Notes under the pieces: generated by a model
Databases searched by the model: none
What the model was told of the DNA's origin: nothing
The model's input: only the letters and a program-made list of their open reading frames with translations
Program-made: the position numbers and the translations under genes
Part shown: positions 47,371-59,052 of the stretch, one piece after another
Position numbering within the stretch: the first letter of the stretch is position 1
How the letters are laid out: each line of letters begins with the position of its first letter
NCBI RefSeq assembly: GCF_000003815.2
Contig: NC_049994.1
Coordinates: 17,291,476-17,355,475, forward strand
Length of the DNA: 64,000 nt
Reading direction: 5' to 3'
Source of the DNA: Branchiostoma floridae
Taxonomy: Eukaryota > Chordata > Leptocardii > Amphioxiformes > Branchiostomatidae

Positions 47371-47568
47371 CCTTACCTGGAGATCAACAAGTACCTTTTA
47401 GGCTAAACGTCACATTTCCAAACCATTAGGTGGCTTAAGTTGGTGCTTCAAAAAGCTACGGAGCATCTGAACGGTCCAAAATGGTCGTATGTCAACCAAT
47501 ATATCATTGAAACACAACAAAAGCACACGGCTATCCTATCTTACTGGAAATATCTTCTCTCTGATCTC

Positions 47569-47765
47569 AGAACGAGTCACAAGATGCACTCACCGAAGAG
47601 ACAGCCGATGTTCCTTCGTCTCTGAGAAGTCCTGGTAGCTTTGGAGCAGGTGGATGGATAGACAGCTTTTAACTACCTGAGAACAAATGACGAGATGCAC
47701 TCTCCAACAGATAGCCGATGTTCCTTCTTCTCTCGAAAGTCCTGGTAGCTTTGGCGCAGGTGTAT
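47569..47765 (-). repeat. Tandem duplication at the candidate 5' UTR exon of the achatin-like gene
   Basis: Two similar blocks of about 80 bases (47569-47651 and 47680-47762) share CAGCCGATGTTCCTTC-like and AGTCCTGGTAGCTTTGG words. On the minus strand the nearer copy ends in a strong donor-like GTGAGT (near 47589). The other copy has AGAGTG there, so only one donor survives. Confidence 0.55.
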
Positions 47766-47950
47766 CACCAGTAGACGCTTTTAACTACCCGCAGCGCGGC
47801 CTGGCACGGGGGCTGCGGTCCCACATGTCCGGATCTGGGCCGGGTCCCTGGCGACACACCGCCTTCTAACGACGTCATTATCGCGCGTTGATTGGGACAG
47901 AGTCCCGCTCTTACCTCCCCAACAGCCTGACACGGGAAGCACACGCGCGG

Positions 47951-47958
47951 CTTTTATG
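47951..47958 (-). promoter_or_regulatory. TATA-like box upstream of the achatin-like gene
   Basis: Minus-strand CATAAAAG lies upstream of the candidate leader exon, in GC-rich DNA. A CRE-like TGACGTCG lies downstream near 47870-47877. Both are short motifs and could be chance. Confidence 0.3.
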
Positions 47959-48099
47959 TCTTCGCGGCGTCTTTGAAGTGGCGAATCTTCACACGGAGAC
48001 GTCGCGACCTTGTGTCGTCATCAAAGTGTCCTTATTTTTACACCCAGCGAAGGTTAAGTGTGGTTTACAGTAGGTCAAATGGCAGGGTACCCCCCAAGA

Positions 48100-50690
48100 C
48101 GCGCACCCACTGCGTTAAGCCTCATTTGCATATAACAGTCGTGCCGCGGTGATGTGGTTAATGAGTCCCCTGTTCATTAGCAGGATCTCATTAACTCCTA
48201 GCCTTCGCAGAAGTCCTGCTACACGGTTTAATCAAGGAGATGAAAATATGGGGGGTTGTTGAGATAGAGCAGAAGTCATGTAAACATTACGTGATTTCAT
48301 TCTACTTTCTTTGAAAGTCTTAACCCTGGAAGCATAGTTACTTCCTCCTAGAAAAAAAATTTTTAAAAAAGAAGACTATAGGATACATGTTGAGATGTGA
48401 TTTTATTCTACCTTCGTTTCGTTTTAAGTCTTCACCCTTGAAGTAGTAATCTCACCTCCAGAAAATTCAATGAATGTAGATGAGAAGATAGTTGGATGTG
48501 TGGTGTTCATATGAATTTGAATTTAAATGAATAACTTCTAATAACGTGATTCCATGCAACCTTCTTTGGCAGGATTGATCACTAGAGTACCCAGCTAGTT
48601 TACCATCCTCCGCATTGAGTTCGTAGGTTAACCAAGCAACAGAATCGTTATCCTGTCCACCCCCACGCACCATCGACGTTGGTATCGACCGGACGTGACG
48701 TTCGTTGGCACGAATTGTTTAAGTCGTGGTGCCTTATTTTCACCTCCATGCACTTTGAAAATCGTTTGTTGCCACCTTTGGCAAACTATCTTGTGTTTGT
48801 AATGGCGAGTAGTGTGCAGATATGCGTTTGTCAGGAATCATGGCTTAAACATAGTATGTCTTTTAAACGAATGTCACTTCCGACAGCCAGGGGAGGAATT
48901 GACTGGATAGTCTGTCTTCTGTTGACTTATGTTGTTAAAAGCTCCTTCGTCAAATAAGAACAGTTTATTACCTAACTTAGGTTGGGTCGTACTCTCGGAT
49001 GGAAAGCAACAGGTCCAGCCGTGTTTTTGAGGAGTGTCCTTCCCGGTGTGAGTTGATCAAACCTTTCATGCAGTCTGGTCTCTGGGTTGACATGTTGAAT
49101 ATGTGACAGTCATAATTAATGTGAATCCTTCCACTAATATGGTAAATCTCGATAAACGGTAACCTTTCCTCCAGCAAACATTCTGGGATTGTCAACAAGA
49201 AAATGAAAATTTGGCGCAATTCTAGAGAAGATTTTATAAACTCTAGGCAATGCGTTCACAAGACAAAAAGTAGTGACTCGAGCAACTGGATATGAGTTTG
49301 AAAACGGTTCAAAATCAGTTGCCTGAGTAGCTGCTTTTTTAACGTATCTTACTACTTGGAGGCCTAACCTTCATCAACGTTATACATTTGCAGTTTGACT
49401 GAGGTATCGGCACAGACAGGTGAATTATACACGGCTGAATAGTTGTGTTTATAAACAGTCTGTGTGTTCAGAGTTCAAGGGTCATTACATACGCTCACTG
49501 TTGCAAAAGCAGTGACGAGCTGCCTTTGGGCGGCATATTCTTAAAAGATCTTACCAAACCGATGAGTGTACTTTAAAAACACGTGTCAAGCCGACTATTG
49601 GGTTAACGGTTACTTTGCTCATGAACATTCAACCTCTCAACAGTCTCGAAATGGCGGATGTAACCTTGAGCACCATTGTGCCAGCAACACAAACAATTCC
49701 CCCAGGGGTAATCTTTGAGTGACGAGAAAATACGGGGTAAACTGACTGAAAAAAACTCACACACACATTCTTTTATGACTAATATTACATTGAAGATTTG
49801 ACACATAAGCAGGGAGTAAACGATAGATAATGTCCACATAGTTTTAATGAGACGTTTTTAGGTCATAGGTCACGATGTGCGTCATTTGGAATCATTGACT
49901 TCTTGGCAACGGTCGAACTGTTGTGACGTCACACAATTATCTACGTAGGTCAAGGATTTGTTTTTGTTCACTCACTATGTATGCAGCAGCGACACGTAAG
50001 CCAGCATAGACATCTACTACATCAGTTAAACGTTCTTGAGACCTTCCTAACACAAACACATAGTGTGATTTGTTGGAATACACCCATGCGGTCTGGCAAA
50101 TCTTCAGGAAAAAGCGCGTTCAGAGTCTCATTATGCGCATAATTATAAACAGTCTGATTTCAGAGTTCAATGGTTATTACATACCTGTATTGTGACAGAC
50201 GCCATGACAAGCTGTCATATTTTTATCTCCAAACCGAAAAGTGTGCTTTAAATCCACGTTTCAAACCTTAACTAGTACTTTGTTGCTGAACTTGAATTCA
50301 ACGTATAAAGCATAGTGTATCTATCTGTCTAAAACATAATGTTTGTCCTCACCACGATTCAGTGCTTTGCCTTCAGGGTACGTGTGTTTTGCTCGGGCAC
50401 AAAGATGTCAAAGGTGATACAATTATGTTGTTGAGGGCCTAATTGACTGTGATACTGATTATGTGATCTCGAAGTTGTATAGGCAAAGCGAAGAGTTTTG
50501 ATGAAAAATAGTTGGTCAAAGATCATAATATCTCACGCAGCTCCTCTTCAAGGCAATCATTCATCTGAATTGACAATTTGTAAATACTCCGATTTGGATT
50601 TATACCGACAGAGTTGATATCTCTAGCAGATTGCTATCTCTACCTTGACGTCATTCGGTATATACCTCAGGGCACTGATTGTCCGCTGCT
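48100..50690. other. Intergenic region with no gene seen
   Basis: AT-rich DNA between the achatin-like gene and the TLR 5' region. It contains a dispersed-repeat fragment at about 49319-49378. Open frames here are short and lack splice context. Confidence 0.5.
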
Positions 50691-50880
50691 GTAAAGGACT
50701 AGTTACGCACAGACGTCCATTATTGCAGGTGAGCTGGCGAGAGAAGCACCACGATCCGCAATAGTCTTGGTCAACATTTCTTCCGTGTGGTAAGAAGCTT
50801 TCCTGATTACTTACTCACTGTGCTTTTCGTTTCTACTAGAAGATTTGTTACACATTTGCAAAGAAAAGTCTAACTGTGAA

Positions 50881-51310
50881 AACACGTGTTGCCAGTAGCA
50901 AGTCTAGGAGGAGGACGGACATGGTAAAGTGTCTTTGTTGACTTGAGTTTTGAGGAAGTTGCAAGACAAGTTTTGCTTAGCTCGGAATGGGTGGGGTTGA
51001 GGAGGGGCGCTTGGGAATGGATCTGAAAGATTATCTCCAACACTTAAAACCCAAGACGAAATATGAAGAAATACTGAACACGTGTCAGTTTATTTATAGA
51101 TGGAGTCCGTGAATACGTGTCACCTGTGGTAACTCAAGGAAGGTGCACTGGCATGATAAAATGTGTTTGCGGAAGTTGCAAGGCACGTTTCGTTTGGCTT
51201 GAATGGGGGTGGGCCGAGGAGGGGCGCTTGCGAACTGATCTGATCTAGAAGGATTTATCCGTCAAGGAAAACGTAAAGTTGAAGACGAAATATAAACTAA
51301 TCTGTAAAAA
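50881..51310. repeat. Tandem duplication upstream of the TLR gene
   Basis: Two blocks of about 200 bases share, in order, ACACGTGT/ATACGTGT, a GGTAAAGTGT/GATAAAATGT word, GGAAGTTGCAAG, AATGGG-GGTGG-GAGGAGGGGCGCTTG, GGATCTGA/TGATCTGA and AGACGAAATAT. The first is at about 50880-51075 and the second at about 51100-51300. This is the likely TLR promoter or leader region. Confidence 0.65.
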
Positions 51311-51781
51311 TCTGGGGTGAAAGCGATGGACACGTCACAGTATCTGCCTGGAAAAATGACGGTCTAGAAGTAGAATTTATGTATTGAGACGTTTTACCGC
51401 GGCGCTTATGATATTCATATGCTTTTGTCTGCGGGTTCAAAAAGCAAAAACAGCACTTCTTTTCTGACATGTTGGAAGTTGTTTTAAACGATACGATGGG
51501 GTTTTCCCTGAAATAGACAAAATTCTAGCGGCATTGTTCTGTATTCCTAAAATAGCTACTCGGTTAGTATTTGTTTCACTATATCTGATTGGCTGGAAGA
51601 CAGCAGCGTCAGGATGTAATGACCAATCAGAGCAGAATGGTGTGGCTCTGTCACTACATTGACAAATTGCATCATTTAGGCCAGTTATATCATCAATTTT
51701 GTGTCATGAATTGCTACATATTTTTGGCCATATAGAGGGCTACTAAAATACATGAAAACGTTTTCATTCTTTTTTGTTTCC

Positions 51782-51783
51782 AG
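51782..51783 (+). other. 3' splice site in the TLR 5' UTR
   Basis: TTTTTTGTTTCCAG ends 15 bases before the first TLR ATG, implying an upstream non-coding exon. The coding part itself is uninterrupted. Confidence 0.6.
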
Positions 51784-51798
51784 AAAAAAACACGCCAC

Positions 51799-54700
51799 AT
51801 GACAGAAACAATGGCTAAAGCTCTCCCTGTCTTCTTCCTAATCATTTGCGCGATCAGCGGTGACGTTGCCATGGACACGGTGGACAATGGTTCGTCCGGC
51901 GATGAAAGTTCACCGCAAGCATTCTGCAACTGTATTCGAACGGGCCCAACTTCCCGTCAATGCAACTGTACGGATCTGTCCAACCTGACTAACGCACAAA
52001 ACCGTCTAGATGTGTCTGGATATCTTTCTGATGATGATGATGATGATCTTTTTGTCGTTTCGGAAATCACTGTGAGATGCAGACAGAAGTCATCAACAAA
52101 TACCAGCGGACTGTTCGACTTCCTCCCACCATCAATAAAGTCACTAACGCTCATTAATTGCGTCCAACAATATATAGGGAAAGAAGTTTTCTACGGTATC
52201 CCCAATGTAGAGGACCTGGCCATAGTGAACTTCCCTCCAGGGAAACGGAATGATTCAGTTTTTTTTTCCTACTTCTACGATAACTCTTCCCGAACTCTTG
52301 AACTTGACCCTGAGGTATTTTTGTCCTTACCACAGCTACAAAAGCTCACTTTATTTGGCATTCCGTTTCTCGATAGATTCCCCAAAGCGCTCTACCAAGC
52401 GGTCAATGGTACATACCCCTTGCCAGACCTAAAGAGTCTTACTCTTTGGGGTGACCAAATTCCATACATGAGACCAGAATACTTACAGCACTTCACAAAC
52501 TTAAGGTCATTAGATATTAGAATTAATCTCATTTCAAACATATCAACATCATTTCCATTCTTACCTGGCTTACAAATTTTAAGGATGCCCTTCAACCGAA
52601 TCAACTCCTTGGCCGGTTCTCCCTTTAAAAACCTCGGTAATCTACAATCATTAATAATGTATCTGCAATTTCCGTACGAAATGGATAGTTCCAAATACGT
52701 TGCATATATGTATAACAGCATAGGCGCCATTGAGGTAATTTTCCCCACATCTTTTGTTGGACTCTCTAGACTGAAATCTCTGAACTTGGCAGTGAGCAAG
52801 ATTCGGTCTATTCCGAATGGCACATTTAGGGAGTTAGGAAAACTTGAAACTTTGGACATCTCCTATGGACTTGTAGATTTTATTGGGGTGTCGGCATTTC
52901 AAGGATTGGGTGCCTTAGAATCTTTAGACTTGAGTTATAATAACATAAGTACAATTCATCCTTTAGTTTTCAATAGTCTAAGCTCTCTTCTCTATCTTTA
53001 TCTTCAGAACAATTTTCTTCAGTCTCTCTCTCCGACAACGTTTGAAAACATGCCTTATTTATTAGATTTGAACTTGGCGAATAACCTTCTAACAACAGTA
53101 ACACGTGAAAACGTCAGTCCTCTACTAAACCTGAGAACGTTAGATGTTCACGGAAACCAGCTAGAAACTATTGATGAGATGTTTCACGGCATTACGTCTG
53201 ACGTTTGTGAGAAAATTGACGCATCCTACAACAAAGTGTGGTTATTGGCTATCTCGTCATTGGAAATTCTTGGCATTGTTGGAAAGACTGTAAATGTCGA
53301 CTTATCTCACAACAATCTGCAGATTCTTTACCACACACCTCCTGAGTCATACATTTCTGAAGACGTGCTACATCTCTCATTGAGCCTCGATCTAAGGTGG
53401 AACCAGTTTGCTTCGTTTCCGCTTGAGCTAGCAACATACAGGTCTTTTAGCAGATCTAGGATATCCATTAGAGAAATTTCTGGCCAGAAATATGGCGACA
53501 TCTCCCTCCTGATGACTCAAAATCCTTTAATATGCGACTGTGCACTGTACGAGCTGATAGTGAACTTAGATGTCGCTAAACAAGGTGTCCTTTACACAAA
53601 AACCGACTTCCAAGACATGGTATGTGCAGTTCCCGATGAGCTCAGAGGTAGGAGGGTGGTAGATCTCCGCCCTTCTGAGCTATGGTGCTCAGAGGAGTGC
53701 TACAACAGATTTTACGCTTGTTTCTGTTATGAGCATGAAGGTGAGATGTTCAAGAGCCCGCAACCCTGGTGTTTTCCAGAACATAATGCTTGCCCGTCAG
53801 AATGCTCGTGCTCGTTCCAAGGACAGCTACACTCTGCCACAGCTCCTTATAATGAGTTAGTGAACTGTGCCGGAAGAAATTTGTCTTCTATCCCTGTTGA
53901 AATTTCAAACGTTACAACAATCCTTCATTTGGAAGGGAATCAGTTGAGGGTCATCAGTCAAACTGTTCTTCCCGAACTTTTGATGGTACGAGAACTTTAT
54001 CTAAATGATAATAACATTTCATATGTTGGCGCGATGGCTTTCAGTGCCTTCAATTCTCTTGAAATCCTTCGTCTCGACGGAAACAACATCTCCAACATAG
54101 GCAGTACAATTTTCAAGTCCCTTTCTAATCTACGAGAACTTTACCTAAATCATTCCGGTGTTCGGTATCTGTCAGTTGATACGTTTCACGACCTTGCAAG
54201 TTTACAGAAGCTACACTTAGAGAACAACAGGCTACAGTCTCTACCTGAAAACATGTTCGCTGGTTTGAAAAAGCTGCGGTCACTCAGCATTCATGGTAAT
54301 CCGCTCAACTGTGACTGTGATGTTCTGTGGTTCGCGAACTGGCTGCGGAGTAGAGCGTTCCTTCTGGCACAAGGACATAACGTGAGCTGTTTAACAAAGA
54401 CAAAGGTAGCGCGGGATATTTTGAGTGTGTCGTCATCACAACTTGACTGCGATGACGTGCAGGCAGCTCGAGCACGAAACAGACTCATTGTCGGTGTGTC
54501 GATCCCCATGGGTTTGGTTATCATCATCTTAGTTTGCGTGATCGTCATCGTGAGACGAAAGGAAGCCATCCAAGTCTACCTGTACGCCAGGTACGGATGG
54601 CGCTTCCGAGAAGAAGAGGAAGACGAAGACAAGGAGTACGACGCCTTCTTATCGTACAGTCAGCACGACTTAGACGTGGTGCTACACGACATCTTGCCCG

Positions 54701-55113
54701 CACTTGAGAACAGGGAGCCGCCGTTCCGCGTCTGTTTGCATCACCGCGATTTTCTCCCGGGTGTCCCAATAGCAGAGAACATCGCAACCGCCGTCAACTC
54801 GAGCAAAAGAACGATCATTCTTCTCTCCAACAACTTCTTAGAGAGTGACTGGTGTCAGTTTGAGTTTCAGGCCGCGCACGCGCAGATGCTGCAGGACAGG
54901 GCTAACCGTGTGATCGTGGTTTTACTGGATGACGTTCCCGCCGAAAACGCCCCTCCGGACATTCAGCATTACCTGAACACGAACACGTACCTGAGGTGGG
55001 GGGACGAGCGCTTCTGGGAACGGCTGATCTACGTCATGCCGCGTCCAAGGCCGCATGCGCAAGACGAGGACGGAGACCAGCTGGCCATGGTCGAACTGGA
55101 CCACAATCGTTGA
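51799..55113 (+). CDS. Toll-like receptor, multiple cysteine-cluster type
   Basis: Complete 1104-residue receptor coded in one exon. Residues 1-25 form a signal peptide. A long leucine-rich repeat ectodomain follows, with a Cys-rich cap (NPLICDC through WCSEEC, about 574-636), an LRRNT-like cluster (CPSECSCS, about 665) and a second repeat block. A second LRRCT (NPLNCDCDVLWFANWL, about 833-885) precedes the transmembrane helix near 896-918. The cytoplasmic TIR domain (about 946-1080) has box 1 YDAFLSYS, box 2 RDFLPGVPI with the BB-loop Pro, and box 3 RFWERL. All signalling motifs are intact, so TIR-adaptor signalling is expected. The internal LRRCT/LRRNT pair is the protostome Toll-like (mcc) architecture. 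The ligand is unknown. The start was taken at the first ATG; a second in-frame ATG lies four codons later. Confidence 0.96.
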   Translation: MTETMAKALPVFFLIICAISGDVAMDTVDNGSSGDESSPQAFCNCIRTGPTSRQCNCTDLSNLTNAQNRLDVSGYLSDDDDDDLFVVSEITVRCRQKSSTNTSGLFDFLPPSIKSLTLINCVQQYIGKEVFYGIPNVEDLAIVNFPPGKRNDSVFFSYFYDNSSRTLELDPEVFLSLPQLQKLTLFGIPFLDRFPKALYQAVNGTYPLPDLKSLTLWGDQIPYMRPEYLQHFTNLRSLDIRINLISNISTSFPFLPGLQILRMPFNRINSLAGSPFKNLGNLQSLIMYLQFPYEMDSSKYVAYMYNSIGAIEVIFPTSFVGLSRLKSLNLAVSKIRSIPNGTFRELGKLETLDISYGLVDFIGVSAFQGLGALESLDLSYNNISTIHPLVFNSLSSLLYLYLQNNFLQSLSPTTFENMPYLLDLNLANNLLTTVTRENVSPLLNLRTLDVHGNQLETIDEMFHGITSDVCEKIDASYNKVWLLAISSLEILGIVGKTVNVDLSHNNLQILYHTPPESYISEDVLHLSLSLDLRWNQFASFPLELATYRSFSRSRISIREISGQKYGDISLLMTQNPLICDCALYELIVNLDVAKQGVLYTKTDFQDMVCAVPDELRGRRVVDLRPSELWCSEECYNRFYACFCYEHEGEMFKSPQPWCFPEHNACPSECSCSFQGQLHSATAPYNELVNCAGRNLSSIPVEISNVTTILHLEGNQLRVISQTVLPELLMVRELYLNDNNISYVGAMAFSAFNSLEILRLDGNNISNIGSTIFKSLSNLRELYLNHSGVRYLSVDTFHDLASLQKLHLENNRLQSLPENMFAGLKKLRSLSIHGNPLNCDCDVLWFANWLRSRAFLLAQGHNVSCLTKTKVARDILSVSSSQLDCDDVQAARARNRLIVGVSIPMGLVIIILVCVIVIVRRKEAIQVYLYARYGWRFREEEEDEDKEYDAFLSYSQHDLDVVLHDILPALENREPPFRVCLHHRDFLPGVPIAENIATAVNSSKRTIILLSNNFLESDWCQFEFQAAHAQMLQDRANRVIVVLLDDVPAENAPPDIQHYLNTNTYLRWGDERFWERLIYVMPRPRPHAQDEDGDQLAMVELDHNR

Positions 55114-55739
55114 TCAATGGACGCTGGCTGGCACGGGTACAGAAGTTGACATTTTACACAAGCTTGTAACATATATATGTAGCTTATAGCAAGCCATTTG
55201 TGCACAGCCTACACATCTTACGTAAAGTTTCGCAATCGTTTTCCCGAAAAGAATTCCTGACCTTCAAAATCAAGATGGCGGAATGAGATCGAGGAGACTG
55301 TCCCATTTGGTCCTGAGATTCAGTTTCCGAGTCGAAAAGTTAGAATAATGCAAGAGCAACAGTTTATTTGTGTAGTAGGAAGGTACAGATATATTCGCAT
55401 GAAAGTTCATATATAACGGTAATTTACATAGTGAAGACTTTAAACTTGATACCCGTTCACAGAAATGTTAATTTCGGTCAGTCTTCTGACCGTTATCAAC
55501 TTGATGTCACCCGAAGCCTTTGGCACACTTCCGCCAGTTCAGGTTATGTGTATGGATATAACGTTTGAAATCTTCATTATCATAAAGATGTAAATATGAT
55601 ATATTCTGTAATTGACACTCTTTAAAGAAGATATATAACAAATTGAATTGTACATTCTGAAATATAGGGTAGTAATGGTATAATGAAAAGTATTCCGAAT
55701 TTATTACCTCCATGAAATGTCATGGAGGTTATATTTACC

Positions 55740-57885
55740 TCCATGAAAAAATGGAGGTATAGTTTTGAGTGTGTCTGTGTGTGTGTGTGTTTGTGTGTGT
55801 GTTTGTGTGTGTGTGTGTCTGTGTGTCCGCATATTTGTGGTCATCATAACTTGAGAACCTCTTGATGGACTACTATGATATTTGGTATGTAGGTAGGGGT
55901 TGGGAAGACGAAGGTCAAGGTCAATTGTGGGCCCCCTGGTGTGTGGCCTTGGTACTGCAGCGCAACTTCCGGTTTTGCTATCTCGGTGTTCTGAACATGC
56001 TATGGTCAAGATTTTTAAGTATTAGATAGCTCTTGTGCTCAGGAAAAAATTACGTAAGTTTGGGCCCCCTAGCGTCTAGTTTGGGAATAGCAGGGGCATT
56101 TTTGTCAAAAACTTCTGACGAGGATAACTGAAGAAGGGAACAACGGATTCTCATCATTTTTGGTATGTAGGTACCTTAGACAATTTTGTACAAGATTAAA
56201 TACTAATTATGCAAAATAGGAGCACATTTGCATAATTAATGAGGATATTATATTATGGCAGTTTTTTCAATGTATCTCTTGTCCTGGATGTGATATGGTC
56301 TTGACATTTGGCTGGTAGATAGCTTGCAGTGTCATGACAAAGTGGGGCAGGTTTCAGCCCCCTAACATTTAATTGCGGAACTGCAGGGGCGTTTTTGTCA
56401 AGACATTCTAAAGAGGATAACTGCAGAAAGGATTGATGGATTGGCATCATACTAGGCATGCGGGTACCTTAGGCAAATATGTTCATAATGATATACATTT
56501 TATGCAAATGAGGACTTAATTTGCATGATTAATGAGGAAATTGTATAATTCCATTGTTTTCAATAACTGGACTTCAATAAATGTAACACATGTTAACTAT
56601 GATAGGTGGAATATAAGCAGATACCAAATATGGTAATGAGGAACTTATTTGCATAATTTATGTAAAATTGCAAAAACGCTTAATGATTAATAATGGGAAT
56701 TTTATAATTGTGACATGTGTACGTTAGTCAATGATGAACAATACCATGCATAAATTATGTTAATGTGCTAGTCAATTGTATGAAATTTACGAAAGCTCTA
56801 AATTTTCATGGAGGTATGAGGTCGCCGAACTCTAGTTTACCCAGCGTTTGTGTGTGTGTGTGTCTGTCTGTCTGTCTGTCTGTCAACAAGATAACTCAAG
56901 AACGGCTGGATGGATTAGTTTCATACTTGGTGTGTTGGTGAGGTGCGATGAAAGCTAGAAGTGATTAGATTTTGGGCCCCCTAACGGCTTCCCTTGGTAC
57001 TGCAGCGCAACTTCCGGTTTTGCTATCTCGTGTTCTGAACACGCTATGGTCACGATTTTTGAGTGTTGGATAGCTCTTGTGCTCAGGAATAAGGGACATA
57101 AGTTTTGGCCCCCTACCGACTAGGTTTGGGATAGCAGGGGCATTTTTGTCAAAAACTTCTGAAGAGGATAACTCAAGAAGGGAACGATGGATTTTCATGA
57201 TTTTTGGTATGTAGGTACCTTAGACAATGTTGTACAAGATAAGATACCAATTATGCAAAATAGGAGTAAATTTGCATAATTAATGAGAATATTCTATCAT
57301 AGCAGTTTTTTCAATGTATCTCTTGTCCCTTACATGATATAGTCTTGACATTTAGGTGGTAGATAGCTTGCAGTATCATGACAAAGTGGGGCAGATTTCA
57401 GCCCCCTAACATGTAATTTCGGAACTGCGGGGGCATTTTTGTCAAGACATTCCAAAGTGGATAACTGCAGAAAGGATTGACGGATTGGCATCATTTTAGG
57501 GGTGCAGGTAGCTTGGGCAAAGGTGTTCATAATGATATACATGTTATGCAAATGAGGACCTTATTTGCATACTTAATGAGGAAATTGTATAATACCATTA
57601 TTACTAATAACTGGACTTCAATAAATGTAACACTTATCAATTATGATAGATGGAATATAAGCAGATACCAAATATGGTAATGAGGAACTTATTTGCATAA
57701 TTTATGTAAACATTGCAAAGCCGCTTTAAGTCTAATGATTGGAATTTTATACTTGTGACATGTGTACGTTAGTCAATGATGAACAACAACACGCATGAAT
57801 TATGTTAATGTCTTAGTCAATTGCATGAAATATACAAAAGCTCTAAATTTTCATGTAGGTATGAGGTCGCCGAACTCTAGTTCTA
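55740..57885. repeat. Two tandem 1045-bp units of an interspersed repeat
   Basis: TGCAGCGCAACTTCCGG at 55956 recurs at 57001, and GTCGCCGAACTCTAG at 56821 recurs at 57866, both exactly 1045 bases apart. Each unit begins with a TG/CTGT microsatellite and ends TGAGGTCGCCGAACTCTAG. The left border at 55710-55758 has CCTCCATGAAA words inverted relative to TTTCATGGAGGTATGAG at the right. No long coding frame. A fragment of the same repeat lies at 5235-5400. Confidence 0.85.
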
Positions 57886-58509
57886 TAAATGATCTTAAAT
57901 GGTGATTATGTTACAGTAGTCTTGTGGTACGAGTATTGTGGCATTTTAGCTATTGTTACATCTTAGTAGCCATGTACATGCTGTTGGGAAAGATGCACGA
58001 GAAATATTGCGGACATATTCTTGGTGATTTTACATTCAAAGTTTTATTCTACACGGGAGTTACGACTGTTAGGAGACATAGTGAAGGAGAACCATACACA
58101 TGTACTGTTATTCTAATACCATATTCTTAACTATTCGATAACAATGATAAAGCGTAAACATATTAAGTTGAATTCTAAAATGTAGGACACTCGGTCTATA
58201 ACCATTATTTGATGTTATTAAATCGTGCAGAAATATTCGACGACTAAGGCATGTGCTACGATGTAGATCCTGTCGTTTAAACTCAAATACTATTTTACCG
58301 GGACCTTTGTCATTATAAAAAGATATTTTAGTAAATTTGAATTTTTACATTTTGGTGATAATTTCTGTTCTTTTTATTCTATTTTGTCAAAGGTTGGTGA
58401 AATATTAAATTTGAAGTGAGCAACTGCAATGTTTGACTGTTTGCTTCTATACTATGAAATAATTCTCGCCGTTTCCCTTTCTTTATGCTTGCTGCATATC
58501 AGTAGCCTT

Positions 58510-58706
58510 TACCAGGCTCCGCGGATCGGTGGTGTAATTGTAGAAATTAGACAAATAAAGTCAATAGTACGCTAGAGGAGTCGGCCGGCCAGTGAAAACA
58601 TTCGTGGTTAGGATGATATTTTACTGGCCGGCCAACTCCTATGGCGTACTGTAGACTCTATTTGTCCGAATTCTACAATTAGACCACCAATCTACGAAGT
58701 CTGGTA
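58510..58706. mobile_element. Foldback MITE, full-length hairpin
   Basis: From TACCAGGCTCC to GAAGTCTGGTA the two halves are near-complete inverse complements, centred near 58610 with GGCCGGCCAGT/ACTGGCCGGCC inside. 197 bp, no coding capacity. It lies upstream of the collagen-like gene. Confidence 0.8.
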
Positions 58707-59052
58707 GATGCTAACATATCAGGTGGTGGCTTCAATCTTAACCTGTCACAGGCCAAAGTCGTGTTTGCTTTTACTTTCCCGAAAGCACCAACAAACTGTC
58801 AGAACGGCTAAACACAGTATGACCTCGCACGGGCATGAGAAGGTTCGGCTATAAACATATCAGCCTTTTTCACGACGTCTTCTGATGAAGATCTCAAAAG
58901 TTGGCAAGACTTTGACAACCTGCAAAGTCCAGATGCTTAGAACAACATACGCAATACTAATTCTCAACGATTGTCTTGCCGTGGCTGTCTGGAGCTCAGT
59001 TTTCTCTGAAACAATTTGCAGTTTGGGTCTTCAATATCAAACTACTGGAGTC

